Assembly (NCBI GenBank): GCA_018697195.1
Contig: CM031857.1
Span: forward strand, 94,754,545-94,818,544
Reading direction: 5' to 3'
Length of the DNA: 64,000 nt
Origin: Certhia americana
Lineage: Eukaryota > Chordata > Aves > Passeriformes > Certhiidae
Shown: positions 37,269 through 50,050 of the stretch, piece after piece
Position numbering within the stretch: the stretch's first letter is position 1
How the letters are laid out: each line of letters opens with the position of its first letter
Translations under genes and position numbers: made by a program
Notes under the pieces: generated by a model
Seen by the model: the letters and a program-made list of their open reading frames with translations, nothing else
The model's database searches: none
Told to the model about the DNA's origin: nothing

Positions 37269-38376
37269 TTTTGTAGATGTGTTTAATGTATGATCTTTCC
37301 AGGGAAAGGAATTTAAACTTTTGATGATTAATAGAGGCTTAAGTATTCCCTTTAAATGTTCAAAACAGTACATGAAACTTTGCTTGTCTACCAGTTTTCA
37401 ATAAACTGAGAGTGGTGTTTCTTTGTGCCAGTTGGTTACATATCAGCCATTATTGCTCTGCTGCAAATACTTCAAATGGGAGACATTATACACACCTATG
37501 GTCTGCCTGAAAAATGAGCTTTATATGAAGATTTTTTGCAGGTTTTTTTCTGTGTTTCTTAACACAGATTGAGATCAGATAAGGAAAACACTGTATTCTT
37601 TCTTTTCAGCTCAGGTGAAGGACCACACTCTTGTTACAATGCTTGCCTTAGAGTTTCATTTGTCTTTAATGTGTTTATTCCCACTGTTTACTGATTTTAG
37701 GTACATAATGCTTTGCCTTTTTATGACATAAATTTGCTAAATTATATACAAGTGGGTTTTATTCATTAAGATTTCTTTCCAAAGTTATTTTATTGTTGTG
37801 GGTTTTTTTTTCTTTTCAATTTCTTCTGTTTATATCCAGGCGTGTTGCAAATATGTTAAGCAGTTAAAATTTCTTTTTTTTTTCTTTGTGGTTCTTGCAA
37901 AATATGTTGTATTATAGCCTAAAGTTAATCTAATTTTCTCAAACCTTATTTTTAAAATCTGTTAATTTTTAATATTAATATTTAATATTAATATTCATTA
38001 TAATTCTCAAATCTTCTTGTTTTATTTTAAATGCTTATTCTTTTCTTTCTTTCCTCTCTAGTGTCCTTAGTATTTCCTTTTTTGAATAAAGCCATTTGGG
38101 AAACACGATGCTGTTCTCTAAACATTAAACAGAAGTCAAATAACCAAACAAATAAACAAAACAACAATACCCCCAAGCAACAACAAAACTCCAAATCCAC
38201 ATTTCAGTGGAAGATTTAGAAAATACTTTTCTTCTGCATTGTTTTATCAGTTAATGTTTATATTTTGTAAAATTAATTGTATTTCTGACACAGACTTCAG
38301 CATTTAATAATGTATTTCTTGCAGTTTTTGATACAGCTGGAAATCAAAAAGCAAATGCCAAACATTTTAGTTCCTG
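37269..38376. other. AT-rich non-coding DNA
   Basis: No gene is recognised. At 37,971-37,995 the self-complementary 12-mer AATATTAATATT occurs twice with one extra T between. Confidence 0.55.
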
Positions 38377-38466
38377 GGGTTTTTTTGGTTTTTTGGTTGT
38401 TTTTTTTTTTTTTTTTTTTTTTTTTTTGTTGGTTTGTTTGTTTGTTTGTTTGTTTGTTAGTTAGTT
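38377..38466. repeat. T/G-only tract: T-run of 28 and (GTTT)n
   Basis: An imperfect TTTTTTGG stretch leads into 28 T at 38,400-38,427, then GTTGG and about seven GTTT units to 38,458, then TTAG. Confidence 0.93.
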
Positions 38467-39829
38467 ATGGGTTTTTTTTCTCTAATGAGTTCTGTTTAAT
38501 ATCTCCTGAATAAGCTTGACTGATGTGGTTTTACTTACAGTTCTAAAATTACACTGGACTAAAGTGGACAAGGAATTTAAGTGGTTAAGGTAAATACTGC
38601 ACACTTTAAAATGTGTCTTGTGGCAAAGCAAACAATTTAAGTGTTAACATAACTCAGCTTCTTGTTCAAGATTTGTTTTCCTCTGTTGTCAGGAAAATCT
38701 AATGAAGGAGCAGTAGAAAAAAATCTTTGCCTAGGAATTTGTAGTGCAGACAATACAATGCACAGAACTCCCCTCTATCTGAACCAAGTAATTTATTACT
38801 ATGGTGCCAAGACGGGCTAAAGAAATCACACTGGCTGGGGATGCTTTCCATTATGTCTTCTTCCTATCAGACATCTTCTATTAGATTTAATAGAATCTTC
38901 TTCAAGAGCAATTTACCAACCAGAAAATCGTGTTACAATTTAGTAAATGTTGCTCTTCCTCAGTTAACTAATTTCGTAACCTTCTTTATGCATTATTTTA
39001 TAGATCTAATCACGCTTGCATGAAACCTAGAATGGTGAATAAGAGAAATTGAAAAATTTTCCTTTATTCCTATCTTTCACCGAAGCCAAATCACTAGCAA
39101 GATAGAACTCTGTGTAAAAAATACCATTTAAAAGTGGTGTGGTTTTTCATTTAATGATTAATGTTGCTCTATATTTTTCCCAGCTGACTTTTACACCAAC
39201 CTACACAATCTGTAATTTTGGCACTACCCCCCATGTCAAAATGTCCCCATACAGCAAAGAATCACCCACCCTGACACAGGGCTCATGATGAAATGGGGTT
39301 GACTATTTCAGAGCCTGCACATGGCTCGTTTCACTCACAATCTCTCAAGAGGTAACCATGCTGTCAGAAGCATCTTGAAAACTGTTTTTTTTATATGTCT
39401 CTTACTCAAAAAGAAGTTTTCAAATAACAAGGGGAAATGAATTTAAAGAAGGACTGGCAATATTAATGTACATACCCCAAGGGAGGGTTGTCATGCAGTG
39501 TCTTTAGCTGTCTCCCTAATGTAAGGAGCTGTGATCCTTCTCTCAGTCATCTGGGGAGTCAGTGGTCCAAGAAAAAATTAGATATGGTAAAGAATGAAGG
39601 GTTGTCTTTGCCAATTTTCAAGTCAGAATTAATTTAAACCTACTTTCCTTATTCTATGAAGAAAGAACAAAAGACTGTTACTAAGAAAGTAAAGTCCTAA
39701 TGGCATCAGCCTCTCATCTTCCTGTAAAATGCCAAGTTCTAGGATGTGCAGCTATACAAAATATTAAATTGAATTGAAAATGTAGGAAAAAATGAACTTC
39801 CTCAACCTCTTTATTCAGTTGTCATTTAA
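38467..39829. other. Non-coding DNA
   Basis: No gene or repeat is recognised. Confidence 0.5.
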
Positions 39830-40010
39830 TTTTATATCTTTAATTGGCTTAAAGGGATTAATGAAGTATTTGATTACAGGAGTTTGTGATTCATCAGCTT
39901 TATAAAGCTGAAAGAAATAAATAATTAGCTTTGAGGAACAGGTAATTCTAAATGCAGGAGCAAGATGTCCATGTAACCTCATAATTATTTGGCACTCATG
40001 ACTATTGCAA
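39830..40010. promoter_or_regulatory. Possible regulatory element rich in homeodomain-type sites
   Basis: Within about 180 bp there are many ATTA/TAATT cores (TTAATTGG, GGATTAATG, TGATTACAGG, AATAATTAGC, GGTAATTCT, CATAATTATTTG). There is also a perfect 18-bp palindrome TCAGCTTTATAAAGCTGA at 39,894-39,911. The stretch lacks simple repeats. It has the look of a conserved non-coding element, but AT-rich DNA produces ATTA often and no conservation data are available here. Confidence 0.2.
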
Positions 40011-41225
40011 GAAGCTTGCTAACTTGCCAGCAGGCTTGAAGCCCTCCCTTTTGTTGTTCATAAGTGTGAAGAGACAGAAGAATATATCTGGACCGGAAAT
40101 AATTTCAGAAAGTTCCATTATACACATTGTCCTCTGCACTCTGGTGGTCTGCCCAAAGAATCTGTGGACCAGTTAATCCAGTTCAGAGATGGATTAATTC
40201 TAAACACTGTACACAATGCTCCTCTGTAACTAAAAGGCTCATTTTTGCTCCAACAGAATAAAGGAAAATGCTCCATGGCAAAGGAGATGCTCATCATGGC
40301 AAAATGTTCCTGGCTTCTTCATTGGGAAATCAAACCTTTTACAATCAGGCCATGTACTTCTTAAATTATTAATTTTCATTACATAAATTTGATCACATAA
40401 TTTCTACTGTTGGGATTTTTTAATTGGTAAATACATCTACAGTAGCACTATCTGCAGCAATATTTTTAAAGGCAAGGTTTTTGTTTTCAAATGTCCTCTA
40501 CATATGAAAAGGATGCAAGGATGAAAAAATGAAAGTATATTGAAAGAGATGAGCAGCTGTAATATGATTCCACTTGTTTTCAGTAATACTTTCATGAGCA
40601 TGGTAATAACACCTGTCACTAGAATTAAGTTTTGTCTAGTGCTATCATAAATTTTAAGCCTAATACATTCATAGATATATTTGGTTTTGTTGTAGTTTGT
40701 TTGTTTGGATGGTTGGGGTGGGGTTTTTTTTGTATATGCGTTTTATTTATCAAGAATTATCAAACATTATGTCTAAAGTAGTGGGGAACCAATGAAGGCT
40801 ATATATAAATTTGTATCTCAAAGTTGCCATATATAAATAATTAGAAATACTTTTCCTTTTTCTTTTTCTTTATTCTTTTTTTTTTTTTTTTAACTGCCAT
40901 AAATGCTAATAAAAACAAAGCAGTACTTTTACTGAAGCGGTTTTGCAGTTATAATAAAACATAGTCTGGGAAATTAGAATGTAGCAGCATTTTGGGGTTG
41001 TTTGTCTGGAATTGAGGCATCTAGAAATATTAAGTAGTGCTTTTCATTTAGGCAAAGGGCAAGGACTAATTTGCATTCTTCGGTGGCTCTTCCTACGAGC
41101 AGATCAACAAAGCAGTGTTGGCTTCAGTCCTGAGGATTCTGGCTGATGGCCTCACTTCCCTGGCTGCATGGAGTGTGAGTCATGCATTTGCAAAGTGTAT
41201 GAGGGATAAAGGGATTCATCCTGCA
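40011..41225. other. Non-coding DNA
   Basis: No gene is recognised. A T-run of 16 lies at 40,876-40,891. Confidence 0.5.
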
Positions 41226-41281
41226 CCCACTGACTTCAGTGGGACAGTATCAAACACAAAGACCCATTGAAACTCAATGGG
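41226..41281. repeat. Paired CCCAyTGA/TCArTGGG palindromes
   Basis: CCCACTGACTTCAGTGGG (41,226-41,243; 8-bp arms, 2-bp loop) is followed 19 bp later by CCCATTGAAACTCAATGGG (41,263-41,281; 8-bp arms, 3-bp loop). The two are clearly related in sequence. Similar words recur at 48,826-48,845, 59,554-59,573 and 61,274-61,288. I infer an old dispersed amniote repeat. Confidence 0.6.
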
Positions 41282-43604
41282 ACTTAGAATCCTAAGTAGG
41301 GCTGTACAAGAAACTGATTCTTTGGTTGTGCCACTGAATTTTTTGATTAGGAATAAAAGAGGAAAAAGTGAGATGATCAGAAATATATCTGTGCTAATTT
41401 TCACAGAAATATCAAAGATTAAACAAAACATTACATTTTCCCTGAATACAATTCTCATTGTATAAGGGGGAAGAAAACAATTTATTTTAGTAATTTTAAA
41501 AGTTTCAAACAGAAAAACATGTTTAAAAAAGATAAACATTTCACTTTGAACATGTCACTATGAAACTCTCAATATTTTTATTTTTTTTTTTTACTGAAAC
41601 TGTTGATGAACTGTTTCAGTCTCTCCACATTTTGTAATTTGAAAATAAATAGTTTATGGAAGAATGTATTATGACCTCTTTGTACTAAATTACATTACCA
41701 AATCAGTCTATTCAGATTTTTTTTTTCCTTAGTGGAGATAACTTAATGTGAGGTGAGAGTTTGTCCTTCTTTTACTGTAGTCTCTTCCCTTAGAGACTCC
41801 TATTCTTATCACTAGCTGACTTCCAAAGATGTTACTGCATCGCACAGACTTTTGTCTTAACTAGTACCTTAGGCTGTTAACTGTACTCATTCAGGATCTC
41901 TCTCAGACAAAATGGATCAGTCTACGCAACAAACAAGGTGGAAGAACCCAGGAGAAGAGAGGATAATTGGAGACACAGTGACTTGTATTCTAGCTGGATT
42001 TTCAACAGCATATTTTTTGTGAGTCAGAGCCATTGAACAGATATTTCAAAGATGTTTAGTTATATATTCCCATGGATTACAGTGGGATGTAATTCCAGGC
42101 ATCCACAGTCTGGTCTTCAGACCACAGAAGCTTGCATAGCTTTGTAATTAAATACCTTTAACATTGGACTCTAATTGAACTAAGTATTATTTTCTAGCTT
42201 AGAATTCCCTCACTCCCTCTATTCTATCAGGGCTTGTTGTAACTGTTCACTGCACTGGATGGGTTAATTTTCAGGAGTAAAGGCTTTTTATGGCTTAAAG
42301 TCACCTCTGCCACTTTTTGCTTGGTAACTGCACTCATACTTTACCCCTTTGAAAGGTGTAATAACAGAGAGTTGGTATCTGGATGCCTAGGACCTTATCA
42401 CAGTCTCCTTGTAAAATTAAAATCAGTCAACTACGGAGTAAAAACTCTAAAAGAAGACAAAACACTGTTTGTCATTTGTTATCCAGATTTAGGTTAGGCA
42501 TTTGACAAGGCATTTCCCAAAGGATAGAAAAAAGATACTGCCAAGTTTATGAATTGACTTGGAACATCCTTACAAAGATTGTCTCTTTTCAAGCTAAGAC
42601 TGATAAATAGCTCTGATTTCAGTGTATCAGATGAAGAGATAAAGTGTTAAGGGACCTGTGGCATGCTACTTATTTTAGAAAATCTTTAATAAAAACAAGC
42701 ATAAAGTACATTATTTAACTCCATCTTATAACTAATCTCAGAACAGTGTAAGAACAATTACCAAAAAAGAAAAAAATTCTTTCATACTGTAATATTCATA
42801 TCAAATTTTAAAAAGTTAAAGACCACTTATTATGTATGAATTTTTACATAATGACAAATTAACTACTCACATAATTAAGCAATCTGCTCAAAGTTCTCAC
42901 TCTGATTTTTCAAGTGCTTACAAGACTAAATTGTTCAAATGCAGGAAAGAAATTAATAAATGTTAGATGTTAATTAGGTGAAGACAGAATTAAAGGAGAA
43001 GCAATGGGACACAGGGATTAAACAAAAATAAATAAAGATATATTTCAGGTGCAAATTAAAAATAATAGGCAATAAAAAAGAGAAAAAAATAGCAATGAAC
43101 TAGCAATATATAAAATGATTGTCCCCAAGTTACTTTAAAACATAAGATCTCACCTATTTTAAGGTATGTTGCTGACATAGCACTATAACTTGCAATTTAA
43201 TATAAGATGTTGGAAATACTGGGGGTGTTCTGATCTGCTAGGTGGCTTCATATCATCATAGACAGCAGGGATGAGACTCAGATGAGACTTTTGGAGCATA
43301 AATTTACAGGTAAAATGGCTCTGTAAATTTTATATTCAAAGGCACATGCAATACTATCAATGAAGGCTAAAAAAGCTCCTCAGATGACCAGTGAGCTTTT
43401 TTAGGATGAATACCATGTTTCTGTAAATTCAGTTATGTCCTAGACAATAGCCTAGACATGCATTCTCCAGTGTACTGTGGAGTCCTGCAGCATCTACATT
43501 TAACTATCTGAATCTTAAGGAGAATTTCCCTCCCTTTTGCCACTTGTTCTCAAAGGATGTTTGCAGAACATACAACACTGTCAAAACGAGCTTTGCATAG
43601 CAGA
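41282..43604. other. AT-rich non-coding DNA
   Basis: No gene is recognised. A hairpin lies near 43,300-43,330 (arms AAATTTACAG and CTGTAAATTT around an 11-bp loop). Confidence 0.55.
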
Positions 43605-43958
43605 TCACAGAAATACATGATTGGGATCCATTTTCTGAATACTTCTGCTTAATGCTTCTTGATACTTAATACACCTCTGTGCCCAGGAGGCTGGAGTAGG
43701 ACAAAATATACTGAAAACCTTCTCACTTCCAGACTGAGCATGGTTGAAAAATACACTGTCTTTTTCATGAAATCCCTTTTTAGTAAGAGAAAAGAAGGTA
43801 CAGCTGTTTGCCTGATCCAGAAATGCACATAACTCAGCTTTCAAGGGCTCTTTACTGGGATATGGAGGAGGCATATTCTGCTCTCTGATGATTTTCATCA
43901 TGTTTGACTCCAAGACATCCCTGTCATGTTTAACCATCCCAGCTGATGCTGTTTCCAT
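43605..43958 (-). CDS. Unrecognised 117-codon frame, doubtful
   Basis: I do not recognise a family. The frame has an ATG start (METASAGMVKHDRD) and a mixed, soluble-looking composition. It contains a proline-rich stretch MPPPYPSKEPLKAELCAFLD around residues 30-49 and a second half with SLTKKGFHEKD and CIKYQEALSRSIQKMD. Composition is more protein-like than that of neighbouring random frames, which are Phe/Ile/Lys-rich. It could be part of a pseudogene, an old element or chance. I see no flanking splice signals or polyadenylation context that would settle it. Confidence 0.15.
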   Translation of the reverse strand: METASAGMVKHDRDVLESNMMKIIREQNMPPPYPSKEPLKAELCAFLDQANSCTFFSLTKKGFHEKDSVFFNHAQSGSEKVFSIFCPTPASWAQRCIKYQEALSRSIQKMDPNHVFL

Positions 43959-44008
43959 TTTCTCCTCTAAAATTTACTTTCCTTCCCTCCCTCATGAAGG
44001 CTTTTAAG

Positions 44009-44010
<2 letters not shown>

Positions 44011-44038
<28 letters not shown>
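44011..44038. repeat. T-run of 28
   Basis: An uninterrupted poly(T), flanked on the left by CTTCCTTCCCTCCCTC-like pyrimidine sequence. It lies on the 5' side of the minus frame at 43,605-43,958, so it cannot be that frame's poly(A) tail. Confidence 0.92.
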
Positions 44039-44042
<4 letters not shown>

Positions 44043-47000
44043 TTGTCCTTATTCCAACCAGAGGTTTATGATCCACAATAGTCACAAAGCAATCTAATCT
44101 AGAAGCTTAGCCTGGTTTCTGTGTGAAAAAATATAAAGTAAGAGGAACATATCTGTGGAAACGGGGACATGAAGGAGAAGATATCAGTGTAAGACAAGCA
44201 CAAAGAGATGCCAGAAAAGTATGTTTTCAAATTGTTTCAGTTTGGCAAAAATACATTCAAAAAGTCACAGCTCCATCCATTCCAAAATTCCATTCCCCGA
44301 ATTGATAAAAAGAAGTGCTTTAAAACAGTTTGTTATCATGATTGCCTCAGTATATCTGAATGCTCATCTCAGCCACATAGAATGTCTATGTATGTAGGTT
44401 GGAAGTTCTATTGAAAACATGGAACACTGACTCTCAGATGATGAATTCTTTCTACCACCTGTCTTCTGGGGGATAAACAATATTGAAAAGAAATTAATGT
44501 TCCTGCTAGTATGACTAGCCAAATGGAGTGGGAAGGGCTTGCTGGAGTGGAAACAGGTTGGAAAGACTGGCAGTCCTTTCCATAAAAATTTCATTAAATG
44601 CCTGATCATCATGAAAAACAGAGCATGTATGAATCAGGACAAAGTGGGCGGCCTAATATTGTACACTTTTTTGAGATACATGATAAACTGATCCCTAAAA
44701 TAAATGACAGTATGAAAAATGAATGGCTGCTAAATAGAGTTTAAAGTATTAATACATTAGAAGAAGTTGCATGTTTTCAACTGCTTATTTCCCAGCAATG
44801 TTTTTAAACAAAGATTAGAGACAAGAATGAATCATAACATGGTTTATTATTAAATTAAAAACCAGCTGCTGTGTTAAGAAATTTACTATGAAAATATATA
44901 TTTAACAGGGGGAAAAAAGCAACTGAAAAATACAGTATTGTGGTGTTGTGTAAGTATGCTACATATCACTAAATGCTGTATGAATATTTAATGGATTTTG
45001 GTTCTTCTGCTGAAAAAAATACATTGAAATAATTTTTATTTACCTAGAAATACTAGTAATGCCCTATTGAATGTGCTTTCTAAAGGAGCAATAGTGTAAA
45101 TTACAAGATGTCATATTTTTGATATTTATTAGAGCTTTCTTTTTTTAATCGGAAATACTTTGTGTTTATAATTGCTGCACGTTGATTTCAAAATGGCAAA
45201 ACAAAAAAAATTAAAATGATAAAATCCTGTACTTTGAAACAATTTTTTTGAACTTCTCATCTTTCCATCACACCACTTGGAAAAAAATCATTTAGTCTGG
45301 AATGAGATGAGGGGGCAGGTGTTTATTTATTTAATTCAGAACACTTTTTAAAATTTCAATTTTTTGCAGTCCTGAAGTTAATTTTTCATAGAAAGCAATA
45401 CTTGAGTGATCTGTATCTTTATTCAGCTGATGGTGCCTTATTTGTTTCAGTGACCTTTTTTCTGTTTTCTTTACCCTGACCAGCAGTAGTGGGATTTATA
45501 TTATGTAATGTTAGTAGCTTGCAAAGTAGACTAGCACGAATCTGCAGTAGAAACCCAACACAAGTCTGGATCACTTTTGCAGGAGCACATTAACACTTTA
45601 ACACAGACATCTCCAGAGAGGTAGGCATTCATCACCATGTAAGGACAAATTATGAGAAACTGCAATGACAAGTAAAATGGTAAATGTAATTATGTGCAAG
45701 GGAAATTACAAAGCAAGACATTCTACTGATAAGGCCTGTTGTTAATCTTTGAATTCCCAAGGGATTGAGAGTAAAGTCTCATTGATCAAGCCACATGATA
45801 TTCAATTTGACAATATGTAAATACAGTATGAGAAATATTGCAGGATGGATTCTCTGGGGGATATAACAAGATTATTTTTGATATTATATTTTTGATATTT
45901 CACAAGTGGAACAATCACTACAAATTATTTGTGTAACAGAATAATAGAACTTCCCTCCTTATAATTTATTTGGTTTTCTTTCTTTTTAAAATTATTCTTC
46001 CTCATGCAAAAGACAGGAACAGAAATTGCAAGTTTGAAAGCATCACAAAGAATGTTCCTTATCATTGTGTTTCTTTTTCCTGACAATTTTTTTTTTTAAT
46101 ATACAAACCAGAGGAAGAAACAACCAGAATTGTTTTACTTTCTTCAATAGCAGAAACATTGCAATTTCTTCCTTCATTTCTTTTGATTTGAAGAATGCAA
46201 TAGGAAGTAAGAGAGGAAAACCTTTCTAATTTTTTAATTTATTCATGAATTTTAATAGCATCTTGTATGGCTGGATAGCTGAAGGATAATCTCTGAAAGT
46301 ATATTAAAATTCTGGGGCTATTGCTTCATAGTTCCACAGAAGCAAGGTCCATGTAAAGTCTGTTTAAATTCAAACCTTTAATTCAGATTATATGCAGCGT
46401 CTTGTATTATTGTACAACAAAGATACAGAGTGCATTTTCAAATCATGGAATCGATTTGTTTTAATGTTGGACAACATATCAAAGAACAACATTATCATGA
46501 AAAGGAAGGATTTCTGAAATAAATGCATAGATGATTCTATATTGTTTCTAAAATTCATCAAGTGTTCCAGTTGTAGACCTGTAAAATCAGTATACTCCAA
46601 AAGTGTTACCTGTTTTTTACATATTTTAAGTTTTCACCAATACTGACAGGTTGGAGATTAGAGATCTGCTTGAGACTATTCAGGCATTATATTAAGCAAA
46701 GTAAATCGGCTTCACTTGCAGGTACGTAAGTCTGATATAAAAAGGGTGGCTTAATATCTCCTTTAGAGTAAGTTAAGGAGCTGAGTGATGTAGAGATGAA
46801 AAAAAAAAAAAAAAGTTTCACATTATCTAAAATGACTGCTTCTCATCTATGGGTAAATGATGACGTTAGGCTGTGAAGGCCTTCTGTCGTGTTCAAATAT
46901 GAGGAATGATGGGTCACAGGATGAACAGCATTCATCAATTGAAAGAAGCTCTTGTTGCTGTTCTTATTTTACCATCGCAAGTGGTCTGCCCAGCTGTTAT

Positions 47001-47703
47001 TGTCAGGACATTGCAACAATTTAGCAAATTGCAAAATGTAACACAGCATGTGAGACCAAAACTTGTAGTTGATGGTACAGATAATTTGAATAATTTGAGG
47101 GGAAGAAAATAAATATAGTGCAGTAGAAACAGAATTTTTTTATTAGCTTCTTTCACAATTATTATAACTTTATCTAAGTCTTTTTATAAGGACAATGGGC
47201 TCTTGGGGAATTAAAAATTATTCAGTTTAATAATAAGGTTAGATTGCATGGCTTTGCTTCATTACTGGCCTTATCTTAAGATACAAGTTTTAATGGCCCA
47301 AGAAAACTCAATTCCTTCCTAGAAATTGCAGCTAATAAATCTCAGACTTGTAGAAGACTCGAGTAGTAACATAAGAAACAGTCACTGTAAATTCTTAAGG
47401 AAAAAGCACAGGAAAAAATTGAGAGCTATAGGTCAAGACACTGTTTTCCCAAATTTTATCTGCCATGTACCTGACCTTAGTGAAAAATTAGCAGCAGGGT
47501 AACATAGTGTAGAATTCATTTGCTCAGGAAATTGAAAAACTCTTTGAGAGAAAAATGGTCATTAGTTTCCTTCAGAGACTCTAAAGCTTTGGAGAGGAAA
47601 GAGAGAGATCCTTTATAAGTAATGGACCAAGTCCTGTAATATCCTGTAGCACAAGGCTGAGAACAGTCATGGATACAAATCAAGGGAAATACATTGAAAT
47701 TCA
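44039..47703. other. AT-rich non-coding DNA
   Basis: No gene or dispersed repeat is recognised. A 14-bp period duplication (TATTTTTGATATT at 45,873-45,885 and 45,887-45,899) and an A-run of 16 (46,799-46,814) are present. The 68-codon plus frame at 46,906-47,112 has ordinary protein-like composition but no known motif. Confidence 0.5.
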
Positions 47704-47837
47704 TGTTTGTTTGGTTTTTTGTTTTGGTTTTTTATTTGTTTTTTGGGGTTTTTTTTTGTTTGTTTGTTTGTGGTGTGTTGTTTTGTTTGGGGCTTTTTTG
47801 GGGGTTTATTTGGGTTTTTTTGTTTTTGGTTTTTTTA
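47704..47837 (+). repeat. 134-bp T/G-only tract
   Basis: The plus strand is built almost entirely of T and G (TTTGG, TTTTGGTTTT, GTTTGTTTG, GGGGG) with only isolated A or C. The two plus-strand frames here (strings of FVFGFF type) are translations of it. The complementary A/C kind of tract occurs at 6,598-6,663 and 49,990-50,050. Confidence 0.92.
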
Positions 47838-49989
47838 ACTCAGCCATCAGGAATTAGGAAAGACTCTGTGTTGAGTCAGGACTGTAAGTCCTGAGGACTG
47901 TAAGACCTGAAACTTAGATAAAGAGAAGGACTGGCGAACAATCAGAGTAATTACTTCCATTCAGATACAAATATTTCTCTCCTTCTACTCTCAAAGCAGG
48001 TTGCTTGGAGAATGGATGGTTATTTGGAAGATACTTATAGCTTGAAATGATAAAAGCCATGACCTTTCTTATTTCCTGCTGTGATTTTACATTTTGCTGG
48101 AAAACTAATTTGAAGCCAAATACCAAGACAATTGAAGTGCTTGGAGAAGAGATGATGTGTTTTACTCCTGAAATAAACTGATTTTAAAGAGTGAAAATTC
48201 ACTGAAAAGTTGCTGAAAAAGCAGTGAAATAACAACTTGGGAAACAGCCCCCCTTAAGGAAAAAACTCAAAAAACCAACAAAACAGAAACTAACCAGAGA
48301 AAAAGCCTCTATTACTATATTTTTCATGGTGCCAGTTACAATACAGCAGAATAGCCATGTAACAGTGCAAAAATACCCCAAACCTGCTGCTAATTGAACG
48401 AAAGAAATATGTGACAAAGTTCTTATATGTCTGGTTAAACTGACTTTGTACAATGAAAAAAGTGGAAGAAAAAAAAGCTCCTTGTTAAAAGCTATGCATG
48501 TTGTCAATTGAGCTTCATGTTGTTTTATAGATTAATATAAATCAAATATAAATTTGATGAGCCACAAATTCCTTCAAAAGTGTCTCACTAAAGTTGTCTC
48601 TCACTGATGAAATAGAAGGAAAAACTGCTCTGAGAATTGCATTATTATGGGAAGTTGGGAATTTTCTATTATTCGCTTATATGTTTCAAAGCACAAAATA
48701 TGAGCAATTCTATTCTTCATTAACAGTAAGTAGATTAAAAAAAGAAAAAAGGAAAATTATATCTAGTAAATACATGGAAGGAAGAATCACTGTGACAAAT
48801 CTTCATCTGCCATAAACAGGTAAAGCTCCACTTAATTCAATGGAGTGATTCATTCTTTTTCAATTGCAGAACTAGAAAAACTCGAAAAGTCCTGGTGCCC
48901 TTGCACAAACTGCTCCTTCTGTTCTACTTCTGTATTAACTGTTATTGTGGCATAAATGTCCATATTAAATCAAACCCACCTTTAAACTCCTCTGTCACGT
49001 AATAGACAAAAATGAAAATATTCTCTAATGAGGGCAATTATCTTTCTAAGATATGTCACTAGCATGTAGGAAACAAGTTCTTGTTTTGTTGACTGATTTA
49101 TTGCAGTTTTAAGTAATTTTCTAAAAAAACATCTTATTCACTTTGAACACAGCAAACCTTTAACTCAGATTAATATCACGTAATATGTGATTTTTCTTCT
49201 TTTGTCCATTTATAAATTAATTTTTCAACTACAATTTGATGAAATACACCAACTACTTTATGAATTTTTTCTTTATTCTTTTTTGAGTTGTATTGAAGTT
49301 ATTAAGAATGCACTTGTCTGTAAGTTATGGTATAATGCAGATTTGTTATTATCATGTAATGAGTGTGATTCTGTTTCCTTGGTACATAATTTTACTGTTT
49401 TATTAATGTTGATTTATTCTTTGGGCCAAATGAGCATGATTTACATATGATCCACAGGGTAAGTTGAGTAAATTTCTAGTTCACTTATTTTGGTCTTTAT
49501 GTTGTCTCGTGTTGTTTAAAAAAATAGAGCTCTGATTTTAAAAAGTATAAAAAATCAAGGTCACGCTGAATTTATATTTTTCAAAGATAACCAAGTTTTA
49601 TTGGTTTATTTCTGGAAAAAATATACTAAAAATTTCTATATGAATACAATTCAATGGAAAATTCCTAGTGTAATAAAAGTTCAATCATTTTATTATTCCC
49701 CCTTCCCTCACAGGAAATTCTTACAAATAACTACATGTTATTTATATGTGAAAAGAATCTAAGTGACAAAATATACACAGTGACAGAAGCAGACTTATGT
49801 TAAAATTTAAAGTTACATTCAATTTGTATTTTATCTAGTTTTGAGGTTTTTTATAACTTCCCTGACATGTAAGTGACTATATTTTACTGCAAATTAGAAA
49901 AATGAGAACTAGGAAAATGTACCCAACAAGGATATTTCTTGTATTGATAGGAAATCTTTCTTACAGAAATATGAAATCTCTGACAAATT
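47838..49989. other. AT-rich non-coding DNA
   Basis: No gene is recognised. A 16-bp period duplication (GACTGTAAGTCCTGAG then GACTGTAAGACCTGA) lies at about 47,880-47,910. The palindromic word CTCCACTTAATTCAATGGAG lies at 48,826-48,845. Confidence 0.5.
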
Positions 49990-50050
49990 ACAAAAAAAAA
50001 CCAAAAAACAACCAACCAAAAATCCCCCAAAAAACCCCAAAAACCTCAAA
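49990..50050. repeat. A/C-only tract
   Basis: About 60 bp of A and C only apart from isolated T (AAAACAACCAACC, CCCCCAAAAAACCCC). It is the reverse-complement style of the T/G tract at 47,704-47,837. Confidence 0.88.

Noticed and set aside
36801..37373. 190-codon minus-strand and about 110-120-codon plus-strand frames
   Set aside because: They are translations of the homopurine repeat (FPSFPS and KEGKEG patterns).
44011..44038. T-run as the poly(A) tail of a retrocopy including the minus frame at 43,605-43,958
   Set aside because: For a minus-strand retrocopy the T-run should lie at lower coordinates than the body. Here it is on the 5' side.
47704..47837. G-quadruplex or interstitial telomere sequence
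   Set aside because: G-runs of three or more are too few and too widely spaced for a canonical quadruplex, and there are no TTAGGG repeats.
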